From NCBI RefSeq assembly GCF_003589595.1, contig NW_020654422.1:4860027-4924026 (forward strand): DNA of 64,000 bases, written 5' to 3'. Position 1 is the first letter of the stretch. Each line of letters starts with the position of its first letter. Below, piece by piece: positions 44,226-55,565 of the stretch. Below the pieces are notes generated by a model. It saw only the letters and a program-made list of their open reading frames with translations. It ran no database searches and had not been told where the DNA came from. Source of the DNA: Hyposmocoma kahamanoa. Taxonomy: Eukaryota; Arthropoda; Insecta; Lepidoptera; Cosmopterigidae. The position numbers were made by a program, and so were the translations under genes.

Positions 44226-45470
44226 ACTAGCTCTCTATTCCTCTGTTATTTTCTACGGTTCTTCTAAGTGCTGATTTACTGGTTGAAGTAAATGTCTGAA
44301 AATAGATCGGATGTTGAGAAACTCAAAAGTAAACGGCAGTGGAAGTAAACAACAAAAGTCAATTAGGCGCCCCGCACGTTTCTCTGGGTAAATACAAGGA
44401 ACTCGTGACGAAATATAAGCATTGCTATTCTTCGACCATATCCAGCGGTAATTACGGTGAAAAGTTTAATATATGGAGGATGGAGGCAACCCCGAGAATA
44501 GTACAAAATTTATTAAGGTTACTAGGTAACTAAATTTTTGTTCAAGCAGATTTATCTTTCTGCAAATAAATGACCCTACATAATGATTAATGAAAATGTC
44601 TTTTGTAAACACGGACGGTAATGTGGCAAACTTTGGAAATTTCGTCCAATTAACTCTTTGGAACAATTTTAATGAAGCCCCTTTTGGCTCTGAAGTTTAA
44701 TTCGTGAACGATTTTCTCGATTTTCTGCGGTGTAATTCACTGAGCTTTTTTTATTCTTACATCCTTGTTAACCCTATTAAAAGGATTATTGGTTTTATGG
44801 TGTCCTATGTTAATACAGATTGAACCATCCTCCAGCTTGTTGTGATACTTTTTCTTTTGAAGTTTTTTTCCATATTTCTGTTCGTAACAAGTAACAGAAG
44901 TACGTCTCTAGTTCTCTCTCCTTTTTATCAGAGTTACTGTGTAACGGAGTAGGTGTTTTCAGCGCATCTGAGTGCCGTCGGCATCGCGGCGCGTTCCATT
45001 TATCACAAGTCGAGTCACCGCCTGATGGTCCAATGGTAATGGCCGACGTTCCATTTCACAAAATGAGCCTTTATTATGAAAAAGAATATTACGAGGTGCG
45101 AAGAAAATAATAGCGAAATTTATGATGACTTCCGTTTTGTTTCAATCTTTTTCTTTCAATTACTTTTGAAACATGAAAGATTGAGTCTATTATGGGGATT
45201 ACAAGGAAAAAACAGGGGATAAAAATAAATAACAGCAAAAATATTGTGAAAGCCGGATATAAACACTTCGTCAAAAAAAAAGATGAATATTTGAAATCCT
45301 ATTCGTCATTTTCAATCCGGACTACAATTGTTCTGTTTGATATATCCTGGTCGAAGATTTAATTGAAAAAGCAATCACCGTTGACAACCGGACTCGATGC
45401 AATGCGACTATGAAAACTGAACCAATACCTATTGAAACTGTTGAAATTGAGTGTGATAAGGATAAGTATA
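44226..45470. other. Spacer without supported gene
   Basis: Short frames at 44339-44533 and 44466-44666 overlap on opposite strands and lack motifs. Confidence 0.45.
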
Positions 45471-45473
45471 CAT

Positions 45474-45522
<49 letters not shown>
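45474..45522. repeat. TG/TA microsatellite
   Basis: (TG)n running into about 20 TA units. The antisense open frame across it (poly YI) is an artefact. Confidence 0.95.
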
Positions 45523-45528
<6 letters not shown>

Positions 45529-46191
45529 CTGAGTCAGAAAATATACAAATGTCAGCATGAAAAAACGTCTACGAAACAAAGACAGAGAAAAAAATAATAA
45601 CTTACCAACTGAACAATGCTAGTTCTGTTATATGATGTTGTAGTGATTTTGTTGATCACGAATCAATTTATTCTAAATAATCGCCAATTCAATTGATAAA
45701 GTTAGGAGTTGCTACTGTACAGTGGGCGTTCGAGCGAGAGAATGGAGGTGAAAAAAGCATTTTGTATTAACGGCAATCTGTATTGTGCCTCAAAAATCCA
45801 ATTACGTTAATTCCTACCTCTTTTATTAAACAAATAATTTACTGTTGAAGCTGTTTTTCGTTATTTGTGTGATAAGAAAATCTGGGATTGCTTATTTCAG
45901 TTGACCTGTCTTTTGTGTAGTCAAAATTGATATTTCTGTTTTTTGTCAGCGCGTTATGAGCTTCTTTAAATGTTTAAGAGTACTTAAATGTATTTAATGT
46001 ACATAAGCTTATCTTACAATTGCATTGTACTGTTTATAAATGTGGTGACATTTCATAGTTTATATTTTATTGCATAAACATAGAATATATAATAAATTTT
46101 ACTGTCTATACTGGAATTTCTCCCGAGTCAATTGTAATTTTCTTTTTAGTTGACGTCGTTATATTTTTATATAATATATAATAAAATAACA
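45523..46191. other. AT-rich spacer
   Basis: Nothing recognised. Confidence 0.5.
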
Positions 46192-46315
46192 AATATCTGA
46201 GTGGCACTGCTACCGCACCGGTCACTCAAATATAAGTTGACTAGTCTCATGTGTCTGTAATTTCACCAGCGTCCTACCCTTCACAACCGGAATGCAGCAA
46301 TGTGAGCATTATCTT
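46192..46315 (-). mobile_element. Family A fragment A11
   Basis: Central part only, minus sense: ATCTGAGTGGCACTGCTACC through CAGCGTCCTACCCTTCACAA. Confidence 0.75.
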
Positions 46316-46501
46316 TATTATGGAGTTCTTCTGCTACTTCGACAATATTTTGTGTTTATTTATATTTTTTTTATTATTATATTTTGTTTTTAATTCAATA
46401 ATAAATTAATGAGCATATTAGTGACGGTCATGTTATCTCTTCACATTTTATTTTAATATGAAAGAAATAATTCTATACTTGTCAATTCTTCATACTACAT
46501 T

Positions 46502-46746
46502 CCAGTGGCGAGGCGTGAAAATAATCGTTAGTAAAACCGGAGCAAAAAACGCTTTCCTTAAGAAAAAGTGGCTTCTTGGTGACACTTGAACACAATTTAT
46601 TAGCACACAAGGTACTAGTATACTTCATTTCACTGGTTAAATTATTCTACGCATAAAATTTAGCGCAGAATGTACTATTATAGTATAACGTGGAAAATTT
46701 TAGGCAAGCCGGTGAAAATCGAGTTATGTGGATGCCTCGCCACTGG
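46502..46746. mobile_element. 245-bp MITE with CCAGTGGCGAGGC termini
   Basis: Perfect 13-bp terminal inverted repeats at 46502-46514 and 46734-46746. CAGTGGCG-type ends suggest a hAT-like element, but I could not see a clear 8-bp target duplication. Confidence 0.75.
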
Positions 46747-47732
46747 TATCTTCAATAAAACGGCTATATTTACCGTATCGACGGTACACTTTCCCAAATG
46801 ATAAATATAGCTTGGGTAGCGGTCAAGAGCCAAACTATTTGGGAAGAAAATATCGTGATTGTATTTCTGGAACCACTGGCGATATAGGTTTAGTATGAAC
46901 TTACGTATCATTGCCATTTTCCAATCGGTCGATATCGGGTTCCTACGTATATTTCCCGATGCTTCCTATCGAGTGGGCTCAAGTTATCGCAGTTTTATTA
47001 CGGGTCCTATTCTATTATCATCCTTTGAAAATTCCTTTTGCGATCTACGTATTACTATGTTCTGCTCTAGTATATATATTTATTTACAAGTTCCTTTTCA
47101 GAATGTTAAGTAGGGATGCTTCAGTGAGTTTGTGTTTACTATTTTCAAATTACAATATAACTCTACTCACGTATTGTGTAGACAGACATGGGATAAGGAT
47201 AACTTTTTTATTGGTGAGCAACATACGAAATTGAAATTCTAAAGCGTCAACTACTTACTTTGTTGCATGAATATCTTGGATGATTTATTTAGATTTTCTG
47301 TTTCTTTTTATCTTAATATTTTAATCCATGCCATATGTCGCTTTCAAAAATCACCGAGTCACTCTAATTCAAATCTCACAAACAACAAAGGCTGTTAAAC
47401 AAGTAACAAATTCTCGAAGTACTTTCCACGTATAAAATCTCTGCAGTGGACTCGTTGAAAAATAAACTATACAAGTTTAATCCCGTGCAGTGAGGAACTT
47501 AATTACTTAAGTTTATTGCTTACCGCGGCGAAAGTAAGCTGAATGCGCTGGGTGCCAGTGCATAGGAAATATTAATACTTCGGCTTGGCACTCACGCGAA
47601 CGAACTGGGTAGGGATGGGTATCATGACGCCACTCGTCATCCATCGAATCGATTCATTCTCTTTTGTCTAAAAAAACAAATATGAAACTTTTTTGCTATT
47701 TATAGCTTACCTCATAATATCTAATGATTTGA
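46747..47732. other. AT-rich spacer
   Basis: Overlapping short frames at 46859-47234 have no motif. Confidence 0.45.
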
Positions 47733-47883
47733 TCTTTTTTTTATAATATCTAGTGATGGGACGAACAAGTCCTGCGCCTGATGGTAATCTACACGCCTGT
47801 CCATAAAAGTTGCAGTGCCACTCATGCCCCGTCACCCTGCGAATTAAATCGAGAAGTCCCATGTGCCTGTAATTTCACCATCT
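47733..47883 (-). mobile_element. Family A fragment A12
   Basis: Minus-sense 3' half with T8 left edge and TGATGGGACGAACAAG, cut off at CTGTAATTTCACCA where a SINE-D begins. Confidence 0.8.
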
Positions 47884-48146
47884 TCTACCGCCTCTCCAGC
47901 ACAAAGCGTGGGTTCTAATCCGGGCACCTCTGAGTTTCTCGGAATTTTGTGTGACATTGCGTTTGAAGATTGCCATGAGCTGTTCAGTCAAGGAAAACAT
48001 CATGATGAACGTCGAGGAAGGTTCACAATCTTCAGGAAACGTGTAAAGTACCTAATTCGCATTGGACCAGCGTGGCGGAACCCTCGCCTCAGAGGGACTC
48101 GTACCCAGCAGTAGGACTTACAAATGGGTTGATATTTGATGAAGAC
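47884..48146 (+). mobile_element. SINE-D copy 3, 5'-truncated
   Basis: Starts inside the tRNA-like head (CTACCGCCTCTCCAGCAC, then GTGGGTTCTAATCCGGGC), then ACCTCTGAGTTTCTCGGAAT, a body insertion, TACCCAGCAGTAGGAC and a GGGTTGAT...GATG tail. Confidence 0.85.
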
Positions 48147-48219
48147 GATGTACACTATCTTAGCTAGTGTTACTAAAACCTACATAATGTGAATGATGTA
48201 TTAATGAGTAAAACATAAA

Positions 48220-48575
48220 AACAAATCTTTGTATTAATACTTAATTACAACGAAGTTGTAGTAATTTCACAAAAAAATAATTGAATATCAAATCATTAAA
48301 AAAATTAAATGAATAGCGACATCTCTAGCCGGGGCTGGTAGCTGTAAAGGTAACTGGGTGACGAAATGCTTTCATGGATTTCCCAAAGATGGCGCTACGA
48401 CCAAAAAGTCGTTGAAAAACCATATACAATGATACGACAACAAGCACATAGAAAAATTCGTGAGGTCCGCTGGTGAGTTGTTATAGCGTCTGGCACGGTT
48501 TACTAGAAGGCATCGGTTCAAATCTGACCGGATCGAAGGAATTTTTTATGTATTTAGTATTAATAATTATAAATA
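48220..48575 (+). mobile_element. SINE-B full-length copy, forward
   Basis: Begins ATCTTTGTATTAATAC and ends TAGTATTAATAATTATAA. Between are AGTAATTTCACAAAAAAATA, GCGACATCTCTAGCC, GATGGCGCTACG, GCACATAGAAAAATTCGTGA, a tRNA-like region (48472-48530, box-B-like GGTTCAAATCT) and CGGATCGAAGGAATT. Confidence 0.8.
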
Positions 48576-49429
48576 AAAAATAAAAATATAAAAAGTTTAT
48601 TGACATGAGTAAATTTAGTGTAACATCCTCCTTATAATTTTTCTCATGTAATTTCCTTCGTTATAGATTTCTCTTAATAGCTACACGTTCTCAAGAGAAG
48701 TGTAATTTGATGAACCATTTCTCTGAACTAAAAATTTTTCAACACGTTACTTCACATCTCTTGGTCGTTAAAGTTCCTGAACCGCCGAAATGCGGGTTAA
48801 TTAAAGAAGTAGGTAGCTGCGGTTTAGCACGATAGCCGACTATCGAATCAAAACATGCGCCTTGAAGCCATTTCCTTTATGGCATTTTTAGTGCTATATG
48901 TTTTCATAATTTTTTAGTGTATTCAAGGTAAATATTATTTTATTTGTTTAATGTTTACAATTTAAGAAATTCAAAGTTTTAAGGAAATTCGTTCGTGAGT
49001 GTGAAATATCCTCTAAATTCCTGTTACGACACTTATTGGCCACACAGACCCAGTCTTTGGTGCATAACGTAATTGTTCTTAGATCTGTTCTGTAGGCACT
49101 TTTTTTTACTCTTACAGTTTCTTAAAACTGTCGGCAGCTAAAGTCATAAATTTACAACTATAACTGGGACAACCCAAATAACGCTTCCACCCTTTCTGGG
49201 ACGTGATGGCAAACTTAGAACTCGAGCTGGAACTCTCTGTGTATGATTTGTTCCAGGCTTCTCTTTTCATCCTAGTCCACTGTTATTGCAGTACAATGAC
49301 ACTCTCAGAATGTTGCCACGCTACCGAGCGTTGAGAATGTTCGCTAGACGCACATGATTGGTATGGTTTCAGAGCCATACTGCGGAAAAGGGTAGTGTCC
49401 TTTGATGCGCAGGGTAAGGGCTTTTTTTA
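48576..49429. other. Spacer without supported gene
   Basis: Moderate GC around 49020-49380 but no family motif recognised on either strand. Confidence 0.45.
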
Positions 49430-49660
49430 GCTTAATTAAAAAAAGGAGAAGGCTCTCAATTCGACTGTATGTTTTTTGTATGTATGTTACGCGATAACTC
49501 ACACACATTTGTGAATCGATTTTCATGATTCTATTTTTATTGGAAAGTGGGTACCTGAGTAGTGGTACCATTTAAATTTAAAGAAAATATTCCACTTCTA
49601 AAGTTGGCAAACTAGAGGATGAATGACTTTTGAGGTCGGTTTCTTTAGTACTCTGTACTG
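49430..49660 (+). repeat. Family H dispersed repeat, copy 2
   Basis: Shares AAAAAAAGGAGAAGGCTCTC, TGTATGTTACGCGATAACTC and AAGTTGGCAAACTAGAGGAT with the copy at 15581-15805, followed by TTTGAGGTCGGTTTCTTTAG. Confidence 0.75.
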
Positions 49661-49667
49661 AGATTAT

Positions 49668-49942
49668 TATTTACAATATCAAGTGACGAGACGAACGAGT
49701 CGTGTGCCTGATGGTAAACTACATGCCTGTCCATAACACTTTCCGTGCTACTCAGAGCTTTAAATCGCAAAGATCTTAGGATCACTGCCGTCTGTGTCCG
49801 TGACTCTGAGACATAAGGTAACAAGTGCTATGTGCCTGTAATTTCACCAGAACCCTTACTCTTCGAAACTGTAACGAAGTAACGCTCACATTACTGCTTG
49901 ATGGCTGAAATAGGTACGGAACGAGCTCTACTGCTGCTAAAA
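49668..49942 (-). mobile_element. Family A copy A13
   Basis: Minus sense, nearly full length. The segment GGCAGTACTTCCCTGGACG near the 5' end is deleted. Confidence 0.8.
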
Positions 49943-50069
49943 CCGTAGCGACCCCGGCTTCCTACGAACAGTGTCCGACAGCAACAAAGAACCAATACTG
50001 TGTCAATGGGTAGCTGTACATATCAAGTGTATTAGGACTATACTTATATAGATCCAAATCTAATTTACT

Positions 50070-50282
50070 GGCAGTAGAGCTTGTTGTGAAAGAGTTCATC
50101 CGGGGAAGTACTGCCACCTTACCTATATCTGCCGCGAAGCGGTAATAATTACTGTGTTCCGGTTTTACAGGGCGACGGTACTAGTAAAATTAGGTAATAT
50201 TTGATGTAAATAAATATTAAATGTATGTTAAAATTACGCCCACGACTTGTTGGCCCCGTCACTTGCTATCATAAAAAACAGT
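50070..50282 (+). mobile_element. Family A copy A14, internally replaced
   Basis: Plus-sense 5' part (GGCAGTAGAGCTTGTTGTG to TACTGTGTTCCGG) and 3' end (CACGACTTGTTGGCCCCGTC then CATAAAAAA). The middle third is missing and partly replaced by AT-rich sequence. It forms an inverted pair with A13. Confidence 0.75.
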
Positions 50283-50352
50283 TTTACTAATATAAGGATT
50301 GTTTTATTGATACGTTACTTATATGTGTATACACTATCGGATACTAATACTA

Positions 50353-50608
50353 TATCGACTGTGAACAGGCAACCGGTGCTATCTCAATTTTGACAACTAT
50401 ACAGGTGAAGAAAAAATCATTTATAAAGCATCTGGTTTATTGAATAAAAAAACATAGTGTACATGCATACATTTGTAATAAAATTATGTAAAAACTACGC
50501 ATTTTTATTTAATAAACCAGATACTATATAAATGACGCAAGAAATTTTTTTATCACCTGTAAAGTTGTCAAAATTGAAATAGTACCCATTGCCAGTTCAC
50601 AGTCGATA
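50353..50608. mobile_element. 256-bp fold-back element with about 100-bp arms
   Basis: TATCGACTGTGAAC at 50353 and its inverse at 50595-50608. The similarity extends inward through AATTTTGACAACT, ACAGGTGA and ATCTGGTTTATT on both sides, leaving about 45 bp between the arms. Confidence 0.85.
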
Positions 50609-50694
50609 TGGTTATTCGTCCCCAATCAATATTTGAATTTAATTGAGCTGCCTCTCTAAATAAGTAATTTAGTGCTACTCTGAATCAATTTTTT

Positions 50695-51350
50695 TATAAA
50701 TAATAGACACACGCTTGTCCACAATCTCACCTGATGTTAAGCGTAGATGTGACCGACGATGTTACGCGTTTGCCTAAAAATACCCATTCACACTAGCCTT
50801 GAATAGCCCCAAATTGTACTTTTCGGGCAACACAGATAGCCGGTAGAGTATTCCATACCTTTGCCAAACGCATCAGAAAGGAAGTAGCAAAGCGCTTATT
50901 GCGAATAGGTGGTATATCAACAACGTAAGGATGGAGTGTTCCGGACCTTCTAATGGACCGAAGGAGGAACGGTGAGGGTGGAACTAAATTGAAACGTTTC
51001 CGATAGAAAACCGACAATCAGGCTACTTTTCTGCGATTTTCGAGATTTTGTAGCTTCGACTCCACAAAGAGAATTGTTGTTAATAAATCTCTTTGCTTTT
51101 CGCTCCACCGAGTCCAAGGCAGCTAACTGGTAATGGGCAGAGCCGTCCAAAAGGTGGTATTAGTACTCCATACACGAACGAACTTGTGCTTTATACAGAT
51201 TTAAAAGCTATTCAGGTGTGAAGTACCGCCTGACCTTGTATAGTCGGTATCAGATCATGCAGACTTTATTTTCTCCAGGAAGAGGTAGTAACATATACGG
51301 TTACCTCCCACAGTAATGTTCTCTCGGAGTCGCTTTGATTACCAAATAGA
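50695..51350 (-). mobile_element. CR1-like non-LTR retrotransposon, RT C-terminus and 3' UTR (copy 1)
   Basis: Minus strand. One frame reads HYQLAALDSVERKAKRFINN (the LDSxxxRAxRLI block), and an overlapping frame reads VPPSPFLLRSIRRSGTLHPY then VVDIPPIRNKRFATSFLMR and WNTLPAICV. The phrase (R)SGTLHPYVVDxPxxRxxRFxxSFLxRxxxxWNxLP is the well-known last domain of lepidopteran CR1-type RTs. A frameshift separates the two parts. The left edge (ACACACGCTTGTCCACAATC) is the 3' UTR. Shares about 300 bp with the copy at 63640-64000. Confidence 0.85.
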
Positions 51351-51725
51351 AAGTCATTAGTGTTAGCTTATAATGTTAAATAATACATTATTATTTTCGA
51401 AATCAATTACGTAACTTCAATTGAATTTGAAAATGAGTTTCGAATTGTATAGGATTTGACATTTAATTCTGAATTTCTGACTAACTTGAAAGTTGACGAC
51501 TTCACCGTGATTTTAACTTTGCGAACCTGACACCCAAGCTTTCTAACGATGTTTTAACCGTCAAAGCAACTGATAAATTTATTATCTGATTTGTGTTCGA
51601 TTAAAATAGATTGAGTTAAATGATAATCATTAATATTAAAATTGACTTAAATCTAAGTTTCATAAATCTTACTGATTAAATTGTTGTTACTAAGTCTCCA
51701 ACCTCGTAACCTTCGTAACATTATG
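51351..51725. other. AT-rich spacer
   Basis: Nothing recognised. Confidence 0.5.
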
Positions 51726-51948
51726 TTCTTTATTACGATACCAAATGAAAGGATGAACTAGTCGTGCACCTCATTGTAAGCGACACACCTGTCTATGGCA
51801 GTTGCAGTGCCACTTAGAGCTTTAAATCACAAAGTTCTGAGGTTCTTACCACTGAGCCTGCCTGTAATTTCACCAGCCCATTTACCTACAATGATCTCAT
51901 TACTTCTCTGGACGTACTGTTTCACAAGGAGCTCTGCTGCTTCTAAAT
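51726..51948 (-). mobile_element. Family A copy A15
   Basis: Minus sense with a central deletion that joins TCTTACCACTGAGCCTG directly to CCTGTAATTTCACCAG. Confidence 0.8.
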
Positions 51949-52022
51949 AGATTCAACGTTGCAAAAATTAAATTTTTTTTTTCTGAGTGGATGTCGGTGT
52001 GATGTGCGCTGATCACACAATT

Positions 52023-52667
52023 TCACATGACTTCTCCACCCAAATATAACAGCGTCCGTGGCCGAACGGTTACCATGCCGGACTGCCACGCGGAGGTCCC
52101 AGGTTCGATTCTCGGGCTGAGAGAAATATTTGTATGGCCTACATTTATTTCTCTCGTGAATTTGGGTGTAATTTGTGGTTGTCTATGTGTGTGTCCATGG
52201 CACCCGCGACTCAAGGTTTCCCCTAGTGCGGGACTATGTTGAGTATGTGCGTTATTATAATTATTGTTAATTTTTTTCTTGTCTAGCGCATTGGCAAAGA
52301 GTGCTTTAAGATACAGGTACGTAACAAATGGCCCATGAACGTGCTCCACGCTCTCGGAAATAGCTAAGAATATATTTCCAACAACATGCAAGTTAATACA
52401 TTTATTTATCAATCTACTATTGTTGGAATGTGCATCAAACTGAGAAATAAAAATTAAACGAGGTAATGTTTCCAAAGTACTGCAGTCTCGCTCACACTTA
52501 CGCGTTCGCGTCGCAGCTAAAAGAAATAACAACAATATTTTCAAGCAAAACTGTTCTCTAAAACTGTTAAGGGGCTGCTGCACAAATGTAGACTTTTTGT
52601 TACCGACGCGGGACACCGTCAGGAAACTGGGGTTGCAATGTCCGGTTCGGCAAATGGACACATTCAC
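52023..52667 (-). CDS. 214-codon open frame overlapping SINE-C (doubtful)
   Basis: This is the longest uninterrupted frame in the window. Its last 80 or so codons are the antisense of SINE-C and so cannot be ancestral coding sequence. The first 130 codons include FCLKILLLFLLAATRTRKC and NIFLAISESVEHVHGPFVTY. I recognise no domain. Local GC is higher than average, which lengthens chance frames. Confidence 0.15.
   Translation of the reverse strand: MNVSICRTGHCNPSFLTVSRVGNKKSTFVQQPLNSFREQFCLKILLLFLLAATRTRKCERDCSTLETLPRLIFISQFDAHSNNSRLINKCINLHVVGNIFLAISESVEHVHGPFVTYLYLKALFANALDKKKINNNYNNAHTQHSPALGETLSRGCHGHTHRQPQITPKFTREINVGHTNISLSPRIEPGTSAWQSGMVTVRPRTLLYLGGEVM
52052..52265 (+). mobile_element. 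SINE-C copy 2, tRNA-derived
   Basis: GCGTCCGTGGCCGAACGG head with box A, then TGCCACGCGGAGGTCCC and box B GGTTCGATTCT (52102-52112). The body shares TTTGTATGGCCTAC, TTATTTCTCTCGTGAATTTG and a CGACTCAAGGTTTCCCC block, with a TTATTATAATTATT tail. It is longer than copy 1. Confidence 0.85.
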
Positions 52668-52760
52668 CGATAGCTACCACTGGACAGCGATAACAGTTTG
52701 GTATATCTATCATGAAATATACGCCAGTGTCACGACTGAGATCGAAATCTTCTGCTTGCT
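52605..52760 (-). CDS. Candidate exon of unknown gene
   Basis: In a different minus frame from the 214-codon one, the sequence reads AEDFDLSRDTGVYFMIDIP, NCYRCPVVAIGECVHLPNRT and LQPQFPDGVPRR. It looks protein-like, with a balanced composition and three cysteines. A possible acceptor lies upstream (ATTATTACCAG, about 52757-52767) and a donor-like CGTCG|GTAACA at the end (about 52600-52605). I do not know the family and found no companion exon. Confidence 0.25.
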
Positions 52761-52799
52761 GCACTGGTAATAATGTAACCTTGTGGAGCAACTTTTTTA

Positions 52800-53210
52800 C
52801 TCACACAATTTAGAACTAATATAACTTAATAAATTTAAGTTTCTAGAGTGTTAACTGAAAAAATTCTTCTAGTTTTAAGCAACGCCTTTCAGTTATCCCC
52901 AAATACTTTTTAATGGGCAATTTGATAATAACAAATAATAAGAATGTGCCAAACAACCACACAAATACTTATTCTAAATTAGCGAACTCACTACGTGTTC
53001 ATAGAACAAACTAACTTCGTGGCATTATCCAGAACACCCAGACCAAAACCAAATTGGAAAAGTTTGTTTCTCAAATCTGTCAAACGAAAATCTATTTCTG
53101 GATTCTAATATCTACAGTACTAAACGTTGCACCACCAAGTTCATAAAATCGTGTAGTGTTTGTCTAGTGGAAGCGACTGGAAATTACAGAAGCTGCGTCT
53201 GCGCATAAAC
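52800..53210. other. Spacer
   Basis: Nothing recognised. Confidence 0.45.
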
Positions 53211-53641
53211 GCGTTTACACTAGGTCAACAGGTCGCCCCAGCTTGCCCGTTGAAGGCAGCAATCTACCAAGTGTAAACGCAGAGTCCTTTAACGACCGTA
53301 GTTCGCAACCGAAGTTGACTGAGTCGACAAGGTCAAATTATTATCAGGCAACTCGGGTCGCCTTCACCAAGCATAGGCTGACCAAATAAGTTTCAACGTG
53401 TCGACAGTCGCGCCCTACCATAATGTAAATGCTGGGTGCTGGGGAATATCTACCTACCCGACCAGTTTATTGAACATTTCGAACGATTTGTTGTATATCG
53501 TTGCGGAAACTTGTATTTATAATAATTTGAAAATTTTAGCGAATGTCGTATTCGAGTCGATGTAAATAGCACCTCTTTTGCGCCTGCCAAAGGCGAAGGT
53601 CTAGTCTACCGAAGGCGGCAATCGACCTTGAGTAAACACGC
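53211..53641. mobile_element. 431-bp MITE-like element with GCGTTTACAC ends
   Basis: The left end GCGTTTACACTAGGTC matches the inverse of the right end (GACCTTGAGTAAACACGC, 53624-53641), with GGCGGCAATCGACC-like blocks inside both ends. A second inverted motif, AGTGTAAACGC at 53270-53280, makes the left 70 bp a palindrome on its own. No transposase frame. Confidence 0.7.
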
Positions 53642-53694
53642 CATATTTAAGTGGTCGATTTCATATTAATTTTATGAAAACAAAATATTCACTG

Positions 53695-54092
53695 TTAATT
53701 TTATTTATGATACCTAGTGCTGGGACGAACAAGTCGTGCTTCTTGCATGACCAGAACATTCAAACATAAATTGACTGAGCAACTTTTTTTTATACTGTCA
53801 AGTGATGGGACGAACAAGTGGTGCGCCTGATGGTAAGCGACACGCTTGGTCATAACAGTTGCAGTCCCGCTAAGCGCTTTAGAACGCAAATATATGAGGA
53901 GCACATTCACTGCGTCTGTCGCCCTGAGACATGAGTTGAAAAGTCCCTGTGCCTGAAATTCTCACCAGCATCCTTACCATTCAAAACTGAAATGCAGCAA
54001 TGTGAGCATTACTGCTTGGCGGTAGAAATAGGTAAGGTAGCTACTCCACTGAACGAACTCTTTCGCAAGAAGCTCTACTGCTCCTAAACTTG
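53695..54092 (-). mobile_element. Family A copy A16 with an extra 3' end
   Basis: A full minus-sense copy at 53785-54092 is preceded by a second, partial 3' terminus (53705-53742, CTGGGACGAACAAGTCGTGC) in the same orientation. Confidence 0.85.
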
Positions 54093-55330
54093 CCTATAGG
54101 TGAGTCCCGTGATGGTATTAAAAGATTTCTATATTTGTGCAACGTCGGAACAAAATTTTGGCTCTTTTTTATTAATTTCTTCGTATGAATACTAATCAGT
54201 AACAATAACTAAACATGTAAGCGACAGTTAATAAGGGTTGAGTCGATCACTGCCCGAAAGCAAGTTACGAAATTTCGATTACAGAGCTTCGGACGGTAAC
54301 CGTCTCCAAGTAGTAACCAGAAGATTTCAGAAATTTACTGTACACGTCAGTATCATACATCCAATTTAGAGAGTCTATCAAGGCTAGAGCTTCGTAGAAT
54401 GATGGCCTTAGTGCTTCTGTGGGCGCTGGCGTTTCATTAAAAACCTGATTTTCAGTAATTAGAAAAAACGTGCTTGATCCTTAGACGTTTGATGTGCATA
54501 TTTTCTAAGAAGCCAGCAGCTACGATTCTTAGATATTCATTTGGTCAATAATATTGTATATTATAAATATTATTAATATTACCAATTTAGTATTATGTAA
54601 ACGTTACGCAGTACGTACATTAATTAACAATTAATTAATATATATACACATGATACCTTTAAAAATTAAGTAATAAATATTTGAAGACTTCAAAATTAAG
54701 TTGTTATCCTCTAGTAATGTTCATCGCGCGTGAGACTGTACTGTCACTATGTACTTGTAGTGATGACGTCATTAGACACCGATAGATAGGCCGATTGATT
54801 GATTTTTAATTGCCTATCGAGTGGTGACCCATTCGGTTTTACAGTCTACCTGTAAGCAGCACGTCTTGTAGAGAACTTGTTATTAATAAAGTAAATATAC
54901 AGTATTTATACATATTCTAACATAAAGTTGCTGATGTCAAATTTTAGTCACTTAGTGCCTAAATGTCTACAATTATTTTAATTTTGATTTTTGTTTTGTA
55001 CGTAACATGTAACAAATAAATCATTATTTGAATTGTGGTGTTCCATATTATGACGGACCATGACAGAATAACAGCGTACGCTATAAAATCGGCATAGCCC
55101 TCAGAAGTTTAGTCATGGATCCTTTTGACATGCTTTTATTTTTTTATTTTTTTTTAAATATTTTGTATGCATTTTTTATTTTACATAGCCTTATGTAAAG
55201 ATGTGATACGGGCGTCAGTCTATACTTATTATAACAATGTAGAATATTATTATTATAAGAGGTTGTCTTATCCAATTCTTAAACTTATTTGAAGATTCTA
55301 TATGTCGTACATGACTATATTCTATATGTC
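54093..55330. other. AT-rich spacer
   Basis: Nothing recognised. Confidence 0.5.
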
Positions 55331-55498
55331 TAACATAGTATTATCTCAAAATTGCTTTACGTTATTACCTATTTAATTACAAAGCAACAGAGTTGTTCTC
55401 TCACTTTGAAATTAAATCGTATACGAATGACATACAAATATAACGCAATTTTGAGATAAAATATAATGTAACGCAATTTTTGAGATAATACTATGTTA
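55331..55498. mobile_element. 168-bp Tc1/mariner-type MITE
   Basis: TAACATAGTATTATCTCAAA at 55331 is inverted at 55473-55498. The outer TA on each side fits a TA target duplication. The right terminus is partly duplicated (AACGCAATTTTGAGATAA at about 55442 and again at 55471). Confidence 0.8.
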
Positions 55499-55565
55499 TT
55501 TTAAATTTTTATTGAATTGATATTCAATTATTTTTTGTGAAATGACTAGTGTTATAATTATTTTA

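Noticed and set aside
45322..45579. 85-codon minus-strand frame
   Set aside because: Crosses the TA microsatellite (poly YI translation).
47863..48114. 83-codon forward frame
   Set aside because: Translation of SINE-D.
52052..52125. Second possible tRNA gene
   Set aside because: Same SINE-C family as the 10.97-kb copy; no acceptor stem.
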